From contig JABAAB010000115.1 in NCBI GenBank assembly GCA_014238945.1, positions 62,001 through 126,000 on the forward strand: a stretch of DNA of 64,000 nt, read 5' to 3'. This document shows, piece by piece, positions 44,489 through 53,189 of the stretch (position 1 is the stretch's first letter; the number at the start of each line of letters is the position of its first letter). The translations under genes were made by a program, and so were the position numbers. The DNA comes from Lysobacterales bacterium. Lineage in GTDB: Bacteria; Pseudomonadota; Gammaproteobacteria; Xanthomonadales; SZUA-36. The notes under the pieces were generated by a model, which made no database searches, had not been told where the DNA came from, and was given only the letters and a program-made list of their open reading frames with translations.

Positions 44489-45703
44489 ATGTCTAAAACA
44501 TCAAAAATTTCGTGGTTCAGGTACTTGAACGTCATCGCAATTTACGCTTTATTGGTTATCATCACTGTGCCGGTGCACGCGGCTCGAATACTGGTTGTTG
44601 GTGATAGCTGGGGGGTAGCCGCAGGTCCGGCACTGCAGGCGGTGTTGATAGACGCGGGCAGTACTGAGACGGTGGCCAGTATTGCCGTCGGGGGTGAGAC
44701 CGCAGCCAACATCAACACCCCAGCGTGGCTGGCAACCATCAGCACCGCACTGGAGGATAATCCCGACGCCACCCACCTGCACCTGAGTCTGGGTGGTAAT
44801 GATTTTCTCGGACACTGGAGGGCTTCCAACAGTATGGAGCAAGAGGATCAGCTGGTGGCCGATATACTCGAAGATATAACTGCCATAGTTGATCACATCC
44901 TGGCACAGCGCCCGGAAATACGTATCTACTGGTCCAGCTATGATTTTCCCCGGCCATTGATCATCGGCAACCCTGTTGATGTCAATAATGCGTCCTTGCG
45001 CTTTTCCGTTCATGCCCAGACGCTGGCAGATTCAATGGGTGACGCGCTCAGCTACGGTGATTTCAACGGCATGACCCAGGTGGTTTATGGATTTGACGGA
45101 GTACAGACCTCCGGTCATGACCCTGATTTCGTCATTCCTCCCGGTGATCCGTCGTTACCCGACCCACAGTATCCGGGACCGGCTCCCGCCTATTTTGATT
45201 CAATCCACCTGACACCTGAAGCCTACCAGGTGCTGGCTCAGAAGCAGTACGAACATTTCTATCAATCCGAGTTAAGCTTCCAGATCAATGCAGGACTGAA
45301 TGATGCGTGGTTCAACCCGGTCACCGATGGTCAGGGATTTTTCATTACCGTGTTCCCGGATCTGGGTGTACTGGTTATAGCCTGGTTCACCTATGACACC
45401 GAGCTTCCGGATGAGGGCGCAATGGCAAAATTGGGGGACCCCGGTCACCGCTGGCTTACGGCAGTGGGTCCTTACGCCGATAACCAGGCCGTCCTGGACA
45501 TAACCATTGCATCCGGCGGTTTGTTTGATACCGCCACGGAAATTGATCGCGTGACCGATGGCACCTTGCTGGTGACCTTCAGTGACTGTAACAGCGGTAC
45601 GGTGGAATACAGCATCCCTTCAATTGATCGCGAGGGCACAGTACCCATTCAGAGAATTGCCAATGACAATATTTCCTTGTGCGATGAATTGAGTCAAGAG
45701 TAA
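44489..45703 (+). CDS. Exported SGNH-type hydrolase with C-terminal secreted module
   Basis: A protein of about 404 residues with a signal peptide ('YLNVIAIYALLVIITVPVHAA'). The SGNH catalytic blocks are 'VVGDSWG' (nucleophile Ser), 'LSLGGNDFLG' (Gly and Asn) and 'DSIHLTPEAYQ' (Asp and His). A C-terminal module begins near 'SFQINAGLNDAWFNPVTDGQGF' and ends with two Cys ('FSDCN' and 'LCDEL'), near-identical to the module at 32021. The start is the ATG at 44489, with AAGG nearby. It should be an exported esterase or lipase-like enzyme acting outside or in the periplasm. An AT-rich stretch follows. Confidence 0.85.
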   Translation: MSKTSKISWFRYLNVIAIYALLVIITVPVHAARILVVGDSWGVAAGPALQAVLIDAGSTETVASIAVGGETAANINTPAWLATISTALEDNPDATHLHLSLGGNDFLGHWRASNSMEQEDQLVADILEDITAIVDHILAQRPEIRIYWSSYDFPRPLIIGNPVDVNNASLRFSVHAQTLADSMGDALSYGDFNGMTQVVYGFDGVQTSGHDPDFVIPPGDPSLPDPQYPGPAPAYFDSIHLTPEAYQVLAQKQYEHFYQSELSFQINAGLNDAWFNPVTDGQGFFITVFPDLGVLVIAWFTYDTELPDEGAMAKLGDPGHRWLTAVGPYADNQAVLDITIASGGLFDTATEIDRVTDGTLLVTFSDCNSGTVEYSIPSIDREGTVPIQRIANDNISLCDELSQE

Positions 45704-45835
45704 AAATATTTGATATAATGTTAGTAATAATTATTATATATTAATAAGTTAAATATTATTTATAATAAAATACATTAATTATAAATGTTATAAAGTCAAG
45801 TCCACCAAGCTCGAAGTCTAATTATAAGCTTTGGA
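45704..45835. other. Extremely AT-rich intergenic island
   Basis: About 100 bases (45706-45795) are almost only A and T with repeated TTAATAA, AATTATT and AAATATT units and several short palindromes. It separates the end of the SGNH hydrolase from the end of the lipid kinase on the other strand. It may serve as a bidirectional transcription end or a nucleoid-protein (H-NS-like) site; I see no gene. Confidence 0.5.
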
Positions 45836-46777
45836 TCATTTGTCACAAAAGATCTGCAGATCCTGTTGCAGACAACTGATGCGTGCCGGTGTTTTTCCCC
45901 GAAATTCACCATCGGGCGCCATCAGCATGTCCGTCGGTGACCGGATGAAGACAGATGAAACCCTGTGTGTTGAAATTTCCTTGTGTTCCACATGGCGGCC
46001 GTCGTAGATGGTTGGAAAGAGTTTCAGCAACCTGTGACGGGGCAGGGCTTCCAGCAATACTACATCCAGCAATCCGTCATCAATGACGGCATCCGGCGCA
46101 ATGAGGAAATGTGTGCCGGTGTATCGTGTATTTGAAATGGTGACAAAGATATTTTCCTGCTGCAGTTCCCGTCCATCGAGTTCAATAACAAGTGGGTAGC
46201 TTTGCATGGTCAGGGCCCGCCACAGGGTTGCAACGGTGTAAGCTGCATTTCCGATGAATTTTAATTTTTTCGCCGTCTGGCCTGCGTCCACGGTGAATCC
46301 CGTTCCCAGAATATTCAGAAAATAGTAATCATCACCGGCCGATTGCACGTGGCCAACGTCCACCCAGCGAGTATGGCCATGGCGCAGCAGCTCAATTGCA
46401 TCCTGCCACGCGGCCGGTGCCAAGCCCAGATCCCGTGCAAAGGCGTTACCTGTGCCAATGGGCAACAGACCCAACGGGATCCTGGCCGATTTTTGCAGCC
46501 TGTACAAACCATTGAGAACCTCGAACACGGTACCGTCACCACCTGCGGCAACCACCCCGTCGTAGCCTGAAAGATCTGTATTTGCAACCAGTTCGCTGCC
46601 GTGGCCCGCGTGCTCCGTCGGAATAAAGTCAGCTTTGAGGCCGGCACGCTTAAAATGTGAGCTGATGGCCGACATTTTACTGACAGACCGGCCAAATGCC
46701 GCCTTTGGATTAAAAATGATCAGCAGGTTCAATGGCTTGTAATCCTTGTTTGGGGTTATACTCGCAGGATCAGGCAT
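45836..46777 (-). CDS. Diacylglycerol/sphingosine-kinase-like lipid kinase
   Basis: A 313-residue DAGK-catalytic family enzyme. 'NPKAAFGRS' (about 22-30), the nucleotide-binding 'VAAGGDGTVFEVLNGL' (about 75-90) and 'LGLLPIGTGNAFARDLGL' (about 100-117) match YegS/DgkB-like kinases, and 'DGELVDVVLLEA'-like strands appear later. It would phosphorylate a lipid with ATP. It is divergent from the histidine kinase at 46853. Confidence 0.87.
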   Translation of the reverse strand: MPDPASITPNKDYKPLNLLIIFNPKAAFGRSVSKMSAISSHFKRAGLKADFIPTEHAGHGSELVANTDLSGYDGVVAAGGDGTVFEVLNGLYRLQKSARIPLGLLPIGTGNAFARDLGLAPAAWQDAIELLRHGHTRWVDVGHVQSAGDDYYFLNILGTGFTVDAGQTAKKLKFIGNAAYTVATLWRALTMQSYPLVIELDGRELQQENIFVTISNTRYTGTHFLIAPDAVIDDGLLDVVLLEALPRHRLLKLFPTIYDGRHVEHKEISTHRVSSVFIRSPTDMLMAPDGEFRGKTPARISCLQQDLQIFCDK

Positions 46778-46852
46778 ATTCTAGGATAGATGAAATGTGT
46801 TTGGTATGCTTAAGCTTAGTGCACTGGACGGAACCAGGAGTCAGAGACCACG

Positions 46853-48454
46853 ATGGCAGCATTAAAGACGCATTTCAGCCAGAAACTACACATGGCGTTC
46901 GCTGTGATGCTGGCCATTACACTGGTGTTGTCATGGTATTTTTTTAACAGTGTTCAATGGTTTGAGCACGACATCAAACGCATTACGATAGCCAACACGG
47001 TACTGAACGGATATCGGGCTGTGTCCATGCAAACCGTAAGAAAAATCCGTCTGATCGAAGACAGTGTCACCAGGGGCAGCATCAGCGACCTGCCTCAGTG
47101 GCACGACAACGTCCGCAATATAAGGGTTGTTGTCGGTGGAATCCGACAGGCACTTGCGGATGAAAACGCCTTGGGAATGTTGGATAACGGAAATGTCGAA
47201 CTGGAAGTCCTGGACGAGTTGGAAGGACTGATTGAAACCATTATTGCTTCGGGAGAGTTGATCAGAATTGCGCTGGAAGATCAGAATATAGAGGAAGTTA
47301 CGACTGAATTCAGCAGTCTCAATTACAATGGCACGGCCGAGAACTTCAATGACTTGATGGGCGCAATTCTGACCGCACGCGCACGTAAACTGGTTGAAGC
47401 AAATACCGAGAGTATCTCTCTGGCACAATATATTACCGGTGTACTTCCCTTATTCATGTTGACCCTGGTGGGGTTCACTGCACTGATTGCCTGGCTTTTT
47501 TCCAACAGCCTGACACGCTCTGTCAATGTTTTGCACCACGGTGCCCAGGCATTTACCGGTGGCGATCTCAATCACCGGATACCGGAATTGGTTGAAAAAG
47601 AATTTTCACGGCTGGGAGAAGCCTTTAACCAGATGGCACGAAATCTTGCCGAGCACCGGACCGGTTTGCGTGATTCAAACGTTCGCCTTGAGGCTATCGT
47701 TGAGGAACGTACCCGCGCTTTGAAAAGCAGCAACGAAACACTGGCTATTGTTGATGAAAATCGTCGCAAACTGTTGGCGGATATCAGCCATGAGTTCCGC
47801 ACCCCGTTGACCGTTATCCGTGGTGAGGCTGAAATAGCCCTGAGGGGCAAGGTGAAGAGCAGGGCTGAATACCAGGAAACCCTTACACGGATCATGGACC
47901 AATCTGACCAGACCACGCGTCTCGTTGATGACCTGTTGTTTATCGCACGTGCTGATGCCGGGGAGCCAAGACTGAAAGTTCGCCCGGTATCTGTTGGTAG
48001 TCTGCTGGATCCGGTCTGTCTGGATTTCAAAGCCCGGGCAAAACAGAAAAAAGTGGGCATAGAGCAGGCTTTTGAAGATGAAAATGCCGTGGTTATGGGT
48101 GATGCGGGTCGGCTGCGCCAGGTGTTCTCGATTCTGATCGACAATGCCTTGCGCTATTCCAATGAAGGGGGCAAGGTGGAGGTTGGTATGGAACGACGTG
48201 ACAAGGTCATCATAGTAACGATCCGGGATTATGGGATTGGTTTAACCAAGGAGGAAACCCGGCAGGCTTTCAAACGGTTCTTCCGTGGCGGACAGGCCCA
48301 GGGCCACGCACGGGGCACCGGTCTGGGGTTACCGGTGGCCAAGGCCATCGTAGAAGCACACAAGGGCAGTATCACTCTCGAAGGCAAGTCGGGTGAAGGC
48401 GCCTGGGCCAGGGTAGTTCTGCCGGCTGAAGACCGGCTCAAGGCCGTAGCATGA
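46853..48454 (+). CDS. Membrane sensor histidine kinase
   Basis: A 533-residue kinase. Helices at about 14-34 and 192-216 flank a periplasmic, helical sensor domain of about 155 residues without recognised family. HAMP is at about 217-270, then a short coiled coil, the dimerisation domain with the phospho-His H313 in 'DISHEFRTPLT', and the ATPase domain with N ('LIDNALRYS'), G1 ('DYGIGLTKEE') and G2 ('GTGLGLPVAKAIV'). The OmpR-type regulator starts 10 bases after its stop, so the two are one two-component pair. The signal is unknown; a four-helix bundle sensor such as TarH-like is one possibility. Confidence 0.93.
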   Translation: MAALKTHFSQKLHMAFAVMLAITLVLSWYFFNSVQWFEHDIKRITIANTVLNGYRAVSMQTVRKIRLIEDSVTRGSISDLPQWHDNVRNIRVVVGGIRQALADENALGMLDNGNVELEVLDELEGLIETIIASGELIRIALEDQNIEEVTTEFSSLNYNGTAENFNDLMGAILTARARKLVEANTESISLAQYITGVLPLFMLTLVGFTALIAWLFSNSLTRSVNVLHHGAQAFTGGDLNHRIPELVEKEFSRLGEAFNQMARNLAEHRTGLRDSNVRLEAIVEERTRALKSSNETLAIVDENRRKLLADISHEFRTPLTVIRGEAEIALRGKVKSRAEYQETLTRIMDQSDQTTRLVDDLLFIARADAGEPRLKVRPVSVGSLLDPVCLDFKARAKQKKVGIEQAFEDENAVVMGDAGRLRQVFSILIDNALRYSNEGGKVEVGMERRDKVIIVTIRDYGIGLTKEETRQAFKRFFRGGQAQGHARGTGLGLPVAKAIVEAHKGSITLEGKSGEGAWARVVLPAEDRLKAVA

Positions 48455-48464
48455 GAACCATTGT

Positions 48465-49163
48465 ATGAGAATACTGATCGTTGAAGACGAGGTGCGCATT
48501 GCCGATTTTCTGCAACGTGGACTGCGGGCGGAAGGTCACTTTTGTGTCGTGGCGAATGATGGCGAGCAAGGTCTTTCACTGGCACTTGACGGGGACTTTG
48601 ACCTGCTCTTGCTCGATTTGATGTTACCGGGGATACACGGACACGAGGTGTGCCAGCAATTACGTATTAACAAGATCAACACGCCCTTAATCATTTTGTC
48701 TGCGATGGACAGCCTCGATGATGTTGTGGCCGGTTTGCGTATGGGCGCAGATGACTACATGACCAAGCCGTTTTCTTTTGAGGAATTGCTGGCCAGAATT
48801 GAAACCGTGATGCGCAGGAGTTCGGCGACCGCAATTCAGGAGCAAATACTCAAAATCGGGCCATTGGCTTTTGATCGTCAGTCGTTGCGATTTTCCGTGG
48901 GTGGGAGAAACATCAAAATGACGGCCAAGGAACTGGCCATCATTGAGTTATTGATGAGCCACCCGGGCACACTATTCAGCCGCGAGCGCATACTCAGCAA
49001 TGTGTGGGGTCTTAACATGGATCCCCTGACCAACGTGGTGGATGTTTACATTGGTAAACTGCGCAAGAAAATTGACGGGGAGTTTGATAACTCCCTGATA
49101 GAAACGGTCCGCGGACTTGGATATCGTCTGCATATTGAATCGCAAACTGACGAGAGTTGTTGA
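48465..49163 (+). CDS. OmpR/PhoB-family response regulator
   Basis: A 232-residue regulator. Receiver: E7/D8, phospho-acceptor D51 in 'LLLLDLMLPGIHG', T/S in 'ILSAMD', K in 'MTKPF'. DNA-binding winged helix at about 130-228 with 'LTAKE'-like 'MTAKELAIIELLMSHPGTLFSRERIL' and 'VVDVYIGKLRKKID...ETVRGLGYRL'. It is co-transcribed with the histidine kinase. A strong terminator lies 300 bases downstream. Confidence 0.94.
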   Translation: MRILIVEDEVRIADFLQRGLRAEGHFCVVANDGEQGLSLALDGDFDLLLLDLMLPGIHGHEVCQQLRINKINTPLIILSAMDSLDDVVAGLRMGADDYMTKPFSFEELLARIETVMRRSSATAIQEQILKIGPLAFDRQSLRFSVGGRNIKMTAKELAIIELLMSHPGTLFSRERILSNVWGLNMDPLTNVVDVYIGKLRKKIDGEFDNSLIETVRGLGYRLHIESQTDESC

Positions 49164-49324
49164 TTTGGGCTTCACATAAACTTTAATTTCCGTTCATCTT
49201 CCTTTCAGTACCCATTCAGACACTCCCGCTACCATGATTATGCGGTCTTTGATTTACCAAGTTCAGTTTAACCCTTGCTGACTTCCCACGTAGACCATTG
49301 ACCGCACAAGGTCCCGACTGCCGG

Positions 49325-49503
49325 CAGTACGTTTTCATCGGGTGGCGATGAAAACAGATGGCAGAAAGGTGACTGGTTACCCGGCTAGAACCGGATGCAA
49401 GTGTTCGCAAGGATGCGTATATGTAGCTTCCCCGGGGTCAGGACAATCGGTCGGAGAGAAACATTGGCACCGCTTCAAATGGACTTTGCAGCGGTGTTTT
49501 TTT
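49325..49503 (+). ncRNA. Candidate small RNA or structured 3' untranslated region
   Basis: Three stem-loops and a T7-tailed terminator line up in about 180 bases without a coding signal. The AGGA-loop hairpin at 49406-49417 and another AGGA at 49439 are like the loops bound by CsrA/RsmA, so a Csr-type sponge is possible. No clear promoter was seen directly upstream, and the region could be the 3' end of the two-component operon transcript. Confidence 0.35.
49468..49503 (+). terminator. Strong intrinsic terminator
   Basis: CACCGCT (49468-49474) pairs perfectly with AGCGGTG (49490-49496) across a 15-base loop, followed directly by seven T's (49497-49503). It should stop transcripts of the kinase/regulator operon or of the candidate small RNA. 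Confidence 0.8.
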
Positions 49504-49537
49504 GAGCGCCTGATTGTTAACAGGTTTCCAGCAGGTT

Positions 49538-51796
49538 TTATTCCCGGATGTCATAACGCAGATGCTGATCTGACAGTCTGGCTTCAGCCTGGAACAATTT
49601 GCCGCCAATTACCACTGTTGCAGGTGCCAGCAGAATGCGGGCGGGTTGTGGCTGGATTTCAAGCTGTAACTGGCCCGCAAAAAACGCGGCATCAGCACCG
49701 CTGAGCGCCTGTTCAACCTGGTCGATTTTCAGGCCGATGCCACAAGTGGCAAGCAAATGCGGGTTTTCTGCGAACATGGATGCCAATGGGGTTGGGTCGA
49801 CGGTCAGAGGAAGTACAAACCCGGACCAACTGGCGGTCAGTGCGTTGTTGCCAGTTGTCATGGTGGCCAGCATGCTGTTAACGGTTGTGGACGGAGTGGC
49901 CCGGCTAAAGAAAGGGGCGCTCCAGTCGCTGATACATTCGAGCAGCAACTGTGGCACATCACCCTGACTGAATTCCAGGTCGCCACCGAGTTCGAGATTC
50001 GACTTGAGTGCCACATCCAGTTGCATACGTGCGAAATCACCCTCAATTTTGAAGTTTGAGAACACGATGCCCAGCTTGCCCAGAATCTTTGTGTCGGCAT
50101 TTGCGTGGGCCAGCGTTACCCCCGGTTCCAGCTCAGAAATACTGAATTTGACAAATTCACAGGCAGATTTTTCGAATCCTGAGTCTATTTCGCAACTCCG
50201 GGAGAGTTGTTCTTCCAATTGTTCACAGGTACTTCGGCGACTCTCCATATTTGCGATGCACCTGGCGCGGTCGGCATCGTATTTTGTGTTCTGACGGCTC
50301 CTGGCCGCATCGCATATAGGATCTATGGCCTGACTTACACAGCGGTTGTTCAATGGGTTTCGAAACAGACACGAAGAGCAGTCACGTGTGTCCCTGATGC
50401 GTTTGCATTGACCCGGTGAAACAGTGCATAGGTGAGGTGGTGGGCAATTACTGTGTTCGCAAACAATATCCTTGTCATCAAACAATGCGAGTTTGGTTGA
50501 AAAATTTAAAGACGGCTGGGTGTCCTGGGCGAATTCGGTCTCTATGTATAAATCGGTGAGTGATGACGTGAGTACGTCCCGTAAAAACGGGCGTTTTGTC
50601 TCAATCAGTGCCACATCCGGGGATTGGGAGGATATCGGGAAATCCGAAGACCTGGTATTGAACGCATTGCGTAAATCATTGAATGTGACAGTCGAAGTAG
50701 CGGGATCGTCCGCATTTTCAGAACGCTCCGACTCCAGTGTCCGGATCGATTTGGAATGCATGATACAACCCGATTCCTTTTCAACCACCAGCACTTCCCA
50801 ATGCGTCACACCCGGTCGCTGGCGGCCTTTTGCCGACCATGTCCTCCAGCGTGTACTCGGTCCAACAGGTAATTCCTCGACCACCACCGGTTGCCCGTTT
50901 GCAAACCAGTAGTGAATGATGTTCATGGGACGTTGTACGCCTGATATTTCTGAATAGAAATACTTGAGGTTTTTGGAGCTATCCAGGCTGCGGGCCAGGC
51001 GTACCGGCTCCCTGGATACAATATCGCTGGCAAATACCGAGCGGGTAACCCGGATTTCTGCCGGGCATACGGATAAATCCGGGATGAATTCCAGATCCAG
51101 TGCCACCGAGGTAACTTTGGACTCAATCAAGATTGCACTTCCCGCTACGATGAACACCCCGTTGAGCGTCTTTGAATTCTGTGCGGACAATCCACCAAAA
51201 TCCGGCAGGGTTGCACCGACCTCTACCTCTCCCAGGGGGGTGGCGTGCAGGGGGATGACGTTCTTGTCATTGACCATCAAGGTGTTGGTAATTTCAGTAT
51301 TCAGTCGATCCAACAACGCCTGGTCCAGTTCAGGCACCGACAATGGGTAACGCTCACCATCGAATTCGAATTCGACAGAGTTGACCTGTAATTGATTAAA
51401 ACGTGGGAACCATTCCAGTTGGTTGCTGCTGACATCCAACAGAATGTCACCGTTGGTTGTGGCTGAAATCACGTTACCTGTGTTGTCGGCAATATCAACC
51501 TGTGCCTCAAGTGTGATCAATTGTTTATCAAAGTCAATTTTCAGCTTGCGAAAATAATGATTACCGGAAGCCGAGGCCTGTGCTTCGAGAGTTGATGAAA
51601 TTTGGTCTGCCAGGTGATTGTTATCCAGCTTGATAAGGGTGTCGATTTCATCCAGCTGTTGCAATGCCAGCACGGCACCGGTGGCACGCTGATTTTGAAT
51701 CAATTCCTTTTCAGTCACCGGAAGGGTCGGTTGCAGCACACCACAGGAAAACACCAATTGCGTGACGATTATCAGTAGTATCAGCCGTTTCAACAC
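49538..51796 (-). CDS. Large DUF2914-containing lipoprotein with Cys-rich segment
   Basis: A protein of about 752 residues. I start at GTG 51796, with AAGGA seven bases upstream; it gives a lipoprotein signal 'RLILLIIVTQLVFSC' with Cys as lipid site. Longer starts add 45 residues that spoil the signal. Around residues 255-355, 'SREPVRLARSLDSSKNLKYFYSEISGV' and 'HYWFANGQPVVVEELPVGPSTRWRTWS' fit DUF2914. A Cys-rich segment (about 445-555, with 'CPPPHLC', 'CSSCLF', repeated 'RARCI', 'TCEQLEEQL') suggests disulfides. The two ends are beta-rich. I do not know a relative with all these parts; the role may be at the outer membrane. Confidence 0.65.
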   Translation of the reverse strand: MLKRLILLIIVTQLVFSCGVLQPTLPVTEKELIQNQRATGAVLALQQLDEIDTLIKLDNNHLADQISSTLEAQASASGNHYFRKLKIDFDKQLITLEAQVDIADNTGNVISATTNGDILLDVSSNQLEWFPRFNQLQVNSVEFEFDGERYPLSVPELDQALLDRLNTEITNTLMVNDKNVIPLHATPLGEVEVGATLPDFGGLSAQNSKTLNGVFIVAGSAILIESKVTSVALDLEFIPDLSVCPAEIRVTRSVFASDIVSREPVRLARSLDSSKNLKYFYSEISGVQRPMNIIHYWFANGQPVVVEELPVGPSTRWRTWSAKGRQRPGVTHWEVLVVEKESGCIMHSKSIRTLESERSENADDPATSTVTFNDLRNAFNTRSSDFPISSQSPDVALIETKRPFLRDVLTSSLTDLYIETEFAQDTQPSLNFSTKLALFDDKDIVCEHSNCPPPHLCTVSPGQCKRIRDTRDCSSCLFRNPLNNRCVSQAIDPICDAARSRQNTKYDADRARCIANMESRRSTCEQLEEQLSRSCEIDSGFEKSACEFVKFSISELEPGVTLAHANADTKILGKLGIVFSNFKIEGDFARMQLDVALKSNLELGGDLEFSQGDVPQLLLECISDWSAPFFSRATPSTTVNSMLATMTTGNNALTASWSGFVLPLTVDPTPLASMFAENPHLLATCGIGLKIDQVEQALSGADAAFFAGQLQLEIQPQPARILLAPATVVIGGKLFQAEARLSDQHLRYDIRE

Positions 51797-52287
51797 CTTA
51801 TTCCTTGCAAAACCTGACGAATTACAATGTTGTAGTGGACTGGGTGGAAGCCGCAATACAGCAACGTTGGTTACCCCTGTGATTTTTAGTTCTGTCACAA
51901 TCATTGTGATCAGTGACCGGCATAAAATCAATGTGGGGTTTTGAACTGCCCCTCAGTTGGCTCGCACTCAAGTCCGTATCGATTGAACCTGATTTACCGT
52001 GTGGGGGCTCTCTGGTACTTTTTATTGTTCGATCGCCGCTCCCAAAAACGTCAACAAGATGATACCGCTCTATTGAAGAATTGTAGCAAATCGGGTCTCA
52101 TCGCACTCGTCAAACAGTGTATTGTTCCAGTGGTTCAGGAGTAGGGTAACTGTAAATAGCAGACCCGGTCGGAACCTGTCAGGAAGACAAAGCCAGGAGC
52201 GGGGCAGAATTCGGTTAGGCGATCTTCATTTCTGTTGAAATGTGGATGGGCACAGAAACCGGCATGAACGCAAAGACAGGATTAAAG
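51797..52287. other. Gene-free stretch
   Basis: About 490 bases between the start of the DUF2914 lipoprotein and the end of the TonB-like gene, both on the minus strand. A plus-strand ORF of 67 codons (51941-52144) has no recognised domain and no ribosome site. I see no hairpin with T-run. It should hold the lipoprotein promoter. Confidence 0.45.
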
Positions 52288-53025
52288 TCAGGGAGACTGT
52301 TTCCAGCCGCAGCCGGCCATCACCAGCATCCAGACACATTTGACCTCGGTTCCCCTGTCGGTGGTCCATCCAAATTCCGGGGTGATAACATCCCAGAATC
52401 TTTGCAGTTCACCCTTTAGTCCTGGATCGTAAGCGAAGTAAATCAATCCTGGAGTATATTCAAAAGGCAGGTCCGGCATGGACTTTTCAAGGTAAGAAAT
52501 CATGTTTTCCTTTCCCGGGTAATGAAAGGACTTGCCATGGACAGGTTCGGGTCTTTCGATCGATGGACCGAATATCTGTTGGGTCACGGATTCTTCGGAG
52601 ATAAATTGCCTGAGCAGCAATGAGTTTCTCAGACTGGCCAATTCTGCCTTGTCCATTTCGCGCGGACCCCTGAATTCAGCCGTCAAAAGCTCCCCGTCAG
52701 ATGGCGGAGGTTTATCCGTGGCCTGTGTCATGGCTTTGGATGGCCGGGTAGTCTCAGGTGTGTCGGGCGGGTCCCGCAACTCGGCAGGGTATTCGGGTGG
52801 TACTTCTGAAGCCGGTTCAGTTGAGATTGGCGGATCGGGGTTCACCCACAGCATTTCCACGGTCAGGCGGGTGTTACGCTCAGTGGGGGATTGCGGCCAT
52901 TTGAGCAGGCCCAATACGATGGCGTGCAGGGCCAGTGCGATGAACAGACTGACCCGGATAGCGTATCTGGCAGGGGAATAATGCCATCTGCCGCTACCGA
53001 TATTTATGTCCGCTGTTGTGTGCAC
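52288..53025 (-). CDS. TonB-like membrane protein without a recognisable TonB C-terminus
   Basis: A 245-residue protein. An N-terminal membrane helix (about 24-43, 'VSLFIALALHAIVLGLLKWP', with the Ser/His pair spacing of TonB) is followed by a proline-rich, acidic stretch (60-110, 'PPEYPAELRDPPDTPETTRP') as in TonB. The C-terminal half (about 140-245, 'HYPGKENMISYLEKSMPDLPFEYTPGLIYFAYDPG', 'KCVWMLVMAGCGWKQ') is not a TonB fold that I know. It may be a TonB-like energy transducer with a new tip, or a membrane-tethered periplasmic protein. Two Cys near the end could be linked. Confidence 0.6.
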   Translation of the reverse strand: MHTTADINIGSGRWHYSPARYAIRVSLFIALALHAIVLGLLKWPQSPTERNTRLTVEMLWVNPDPPISTEPASEVPPEYPAELRDPPDTPETTRPSKAMTQATDKPPPSDGELLTAEFRGPREMDKAELASLRNSLLLRQFISEESVTQQIFGPSIERPEPVHGKSFHYPGKENMISYLEKSMPDLPFEYTPGLIYFAYDPGLKGELQRFWDVITPEFGWTTDRGTEVKCVWMLVMAGCGWKQSP

Positions 53026-53189
53026 CCACTTATATTACTTGTCACGCGTTAAGCTGACGTTAACCATCAAAATACGTCGTGACTTATGTTAGCCTCTGCT
53101 ACGGTGTTGTGCGTAAGGGTAGAAAAATTGGGTGTTTTCGTCCAACCCGCCTGGCAATTTTGATAGGACCTGATGGGAGACTAGATGAC

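Larger units (their letters stand above)
49164..49537. other. Gene-free stretch with hairpins and a terminator
   Basis: About 370 bases between the regulator stop and the end of a large minus-strand lipoprotein gene. GTTTTCATC (49331-49339) pairs perfectly with GATGAAAAC (49347-49355). Further on, CGCA-AGGA-TGCG (49406-49417) shows an AGGA loop, and the last element is an intrinsic terminator. The plus-strand ORF here (49342-49704) runs into the lipoprotein gene and has no support. Confidence 0.5.

Noticed and set aside
49342-49704. 120-codon plus-strand ORF
   Set aside because: It crosses a strong terminator and enters the end of the lipoprotein gene in antisense; no ribosome site.
51941-52144. 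67-codon plus-strand ORF
   Set aside because: No domain, no ribosome site, basic random-looking composition.
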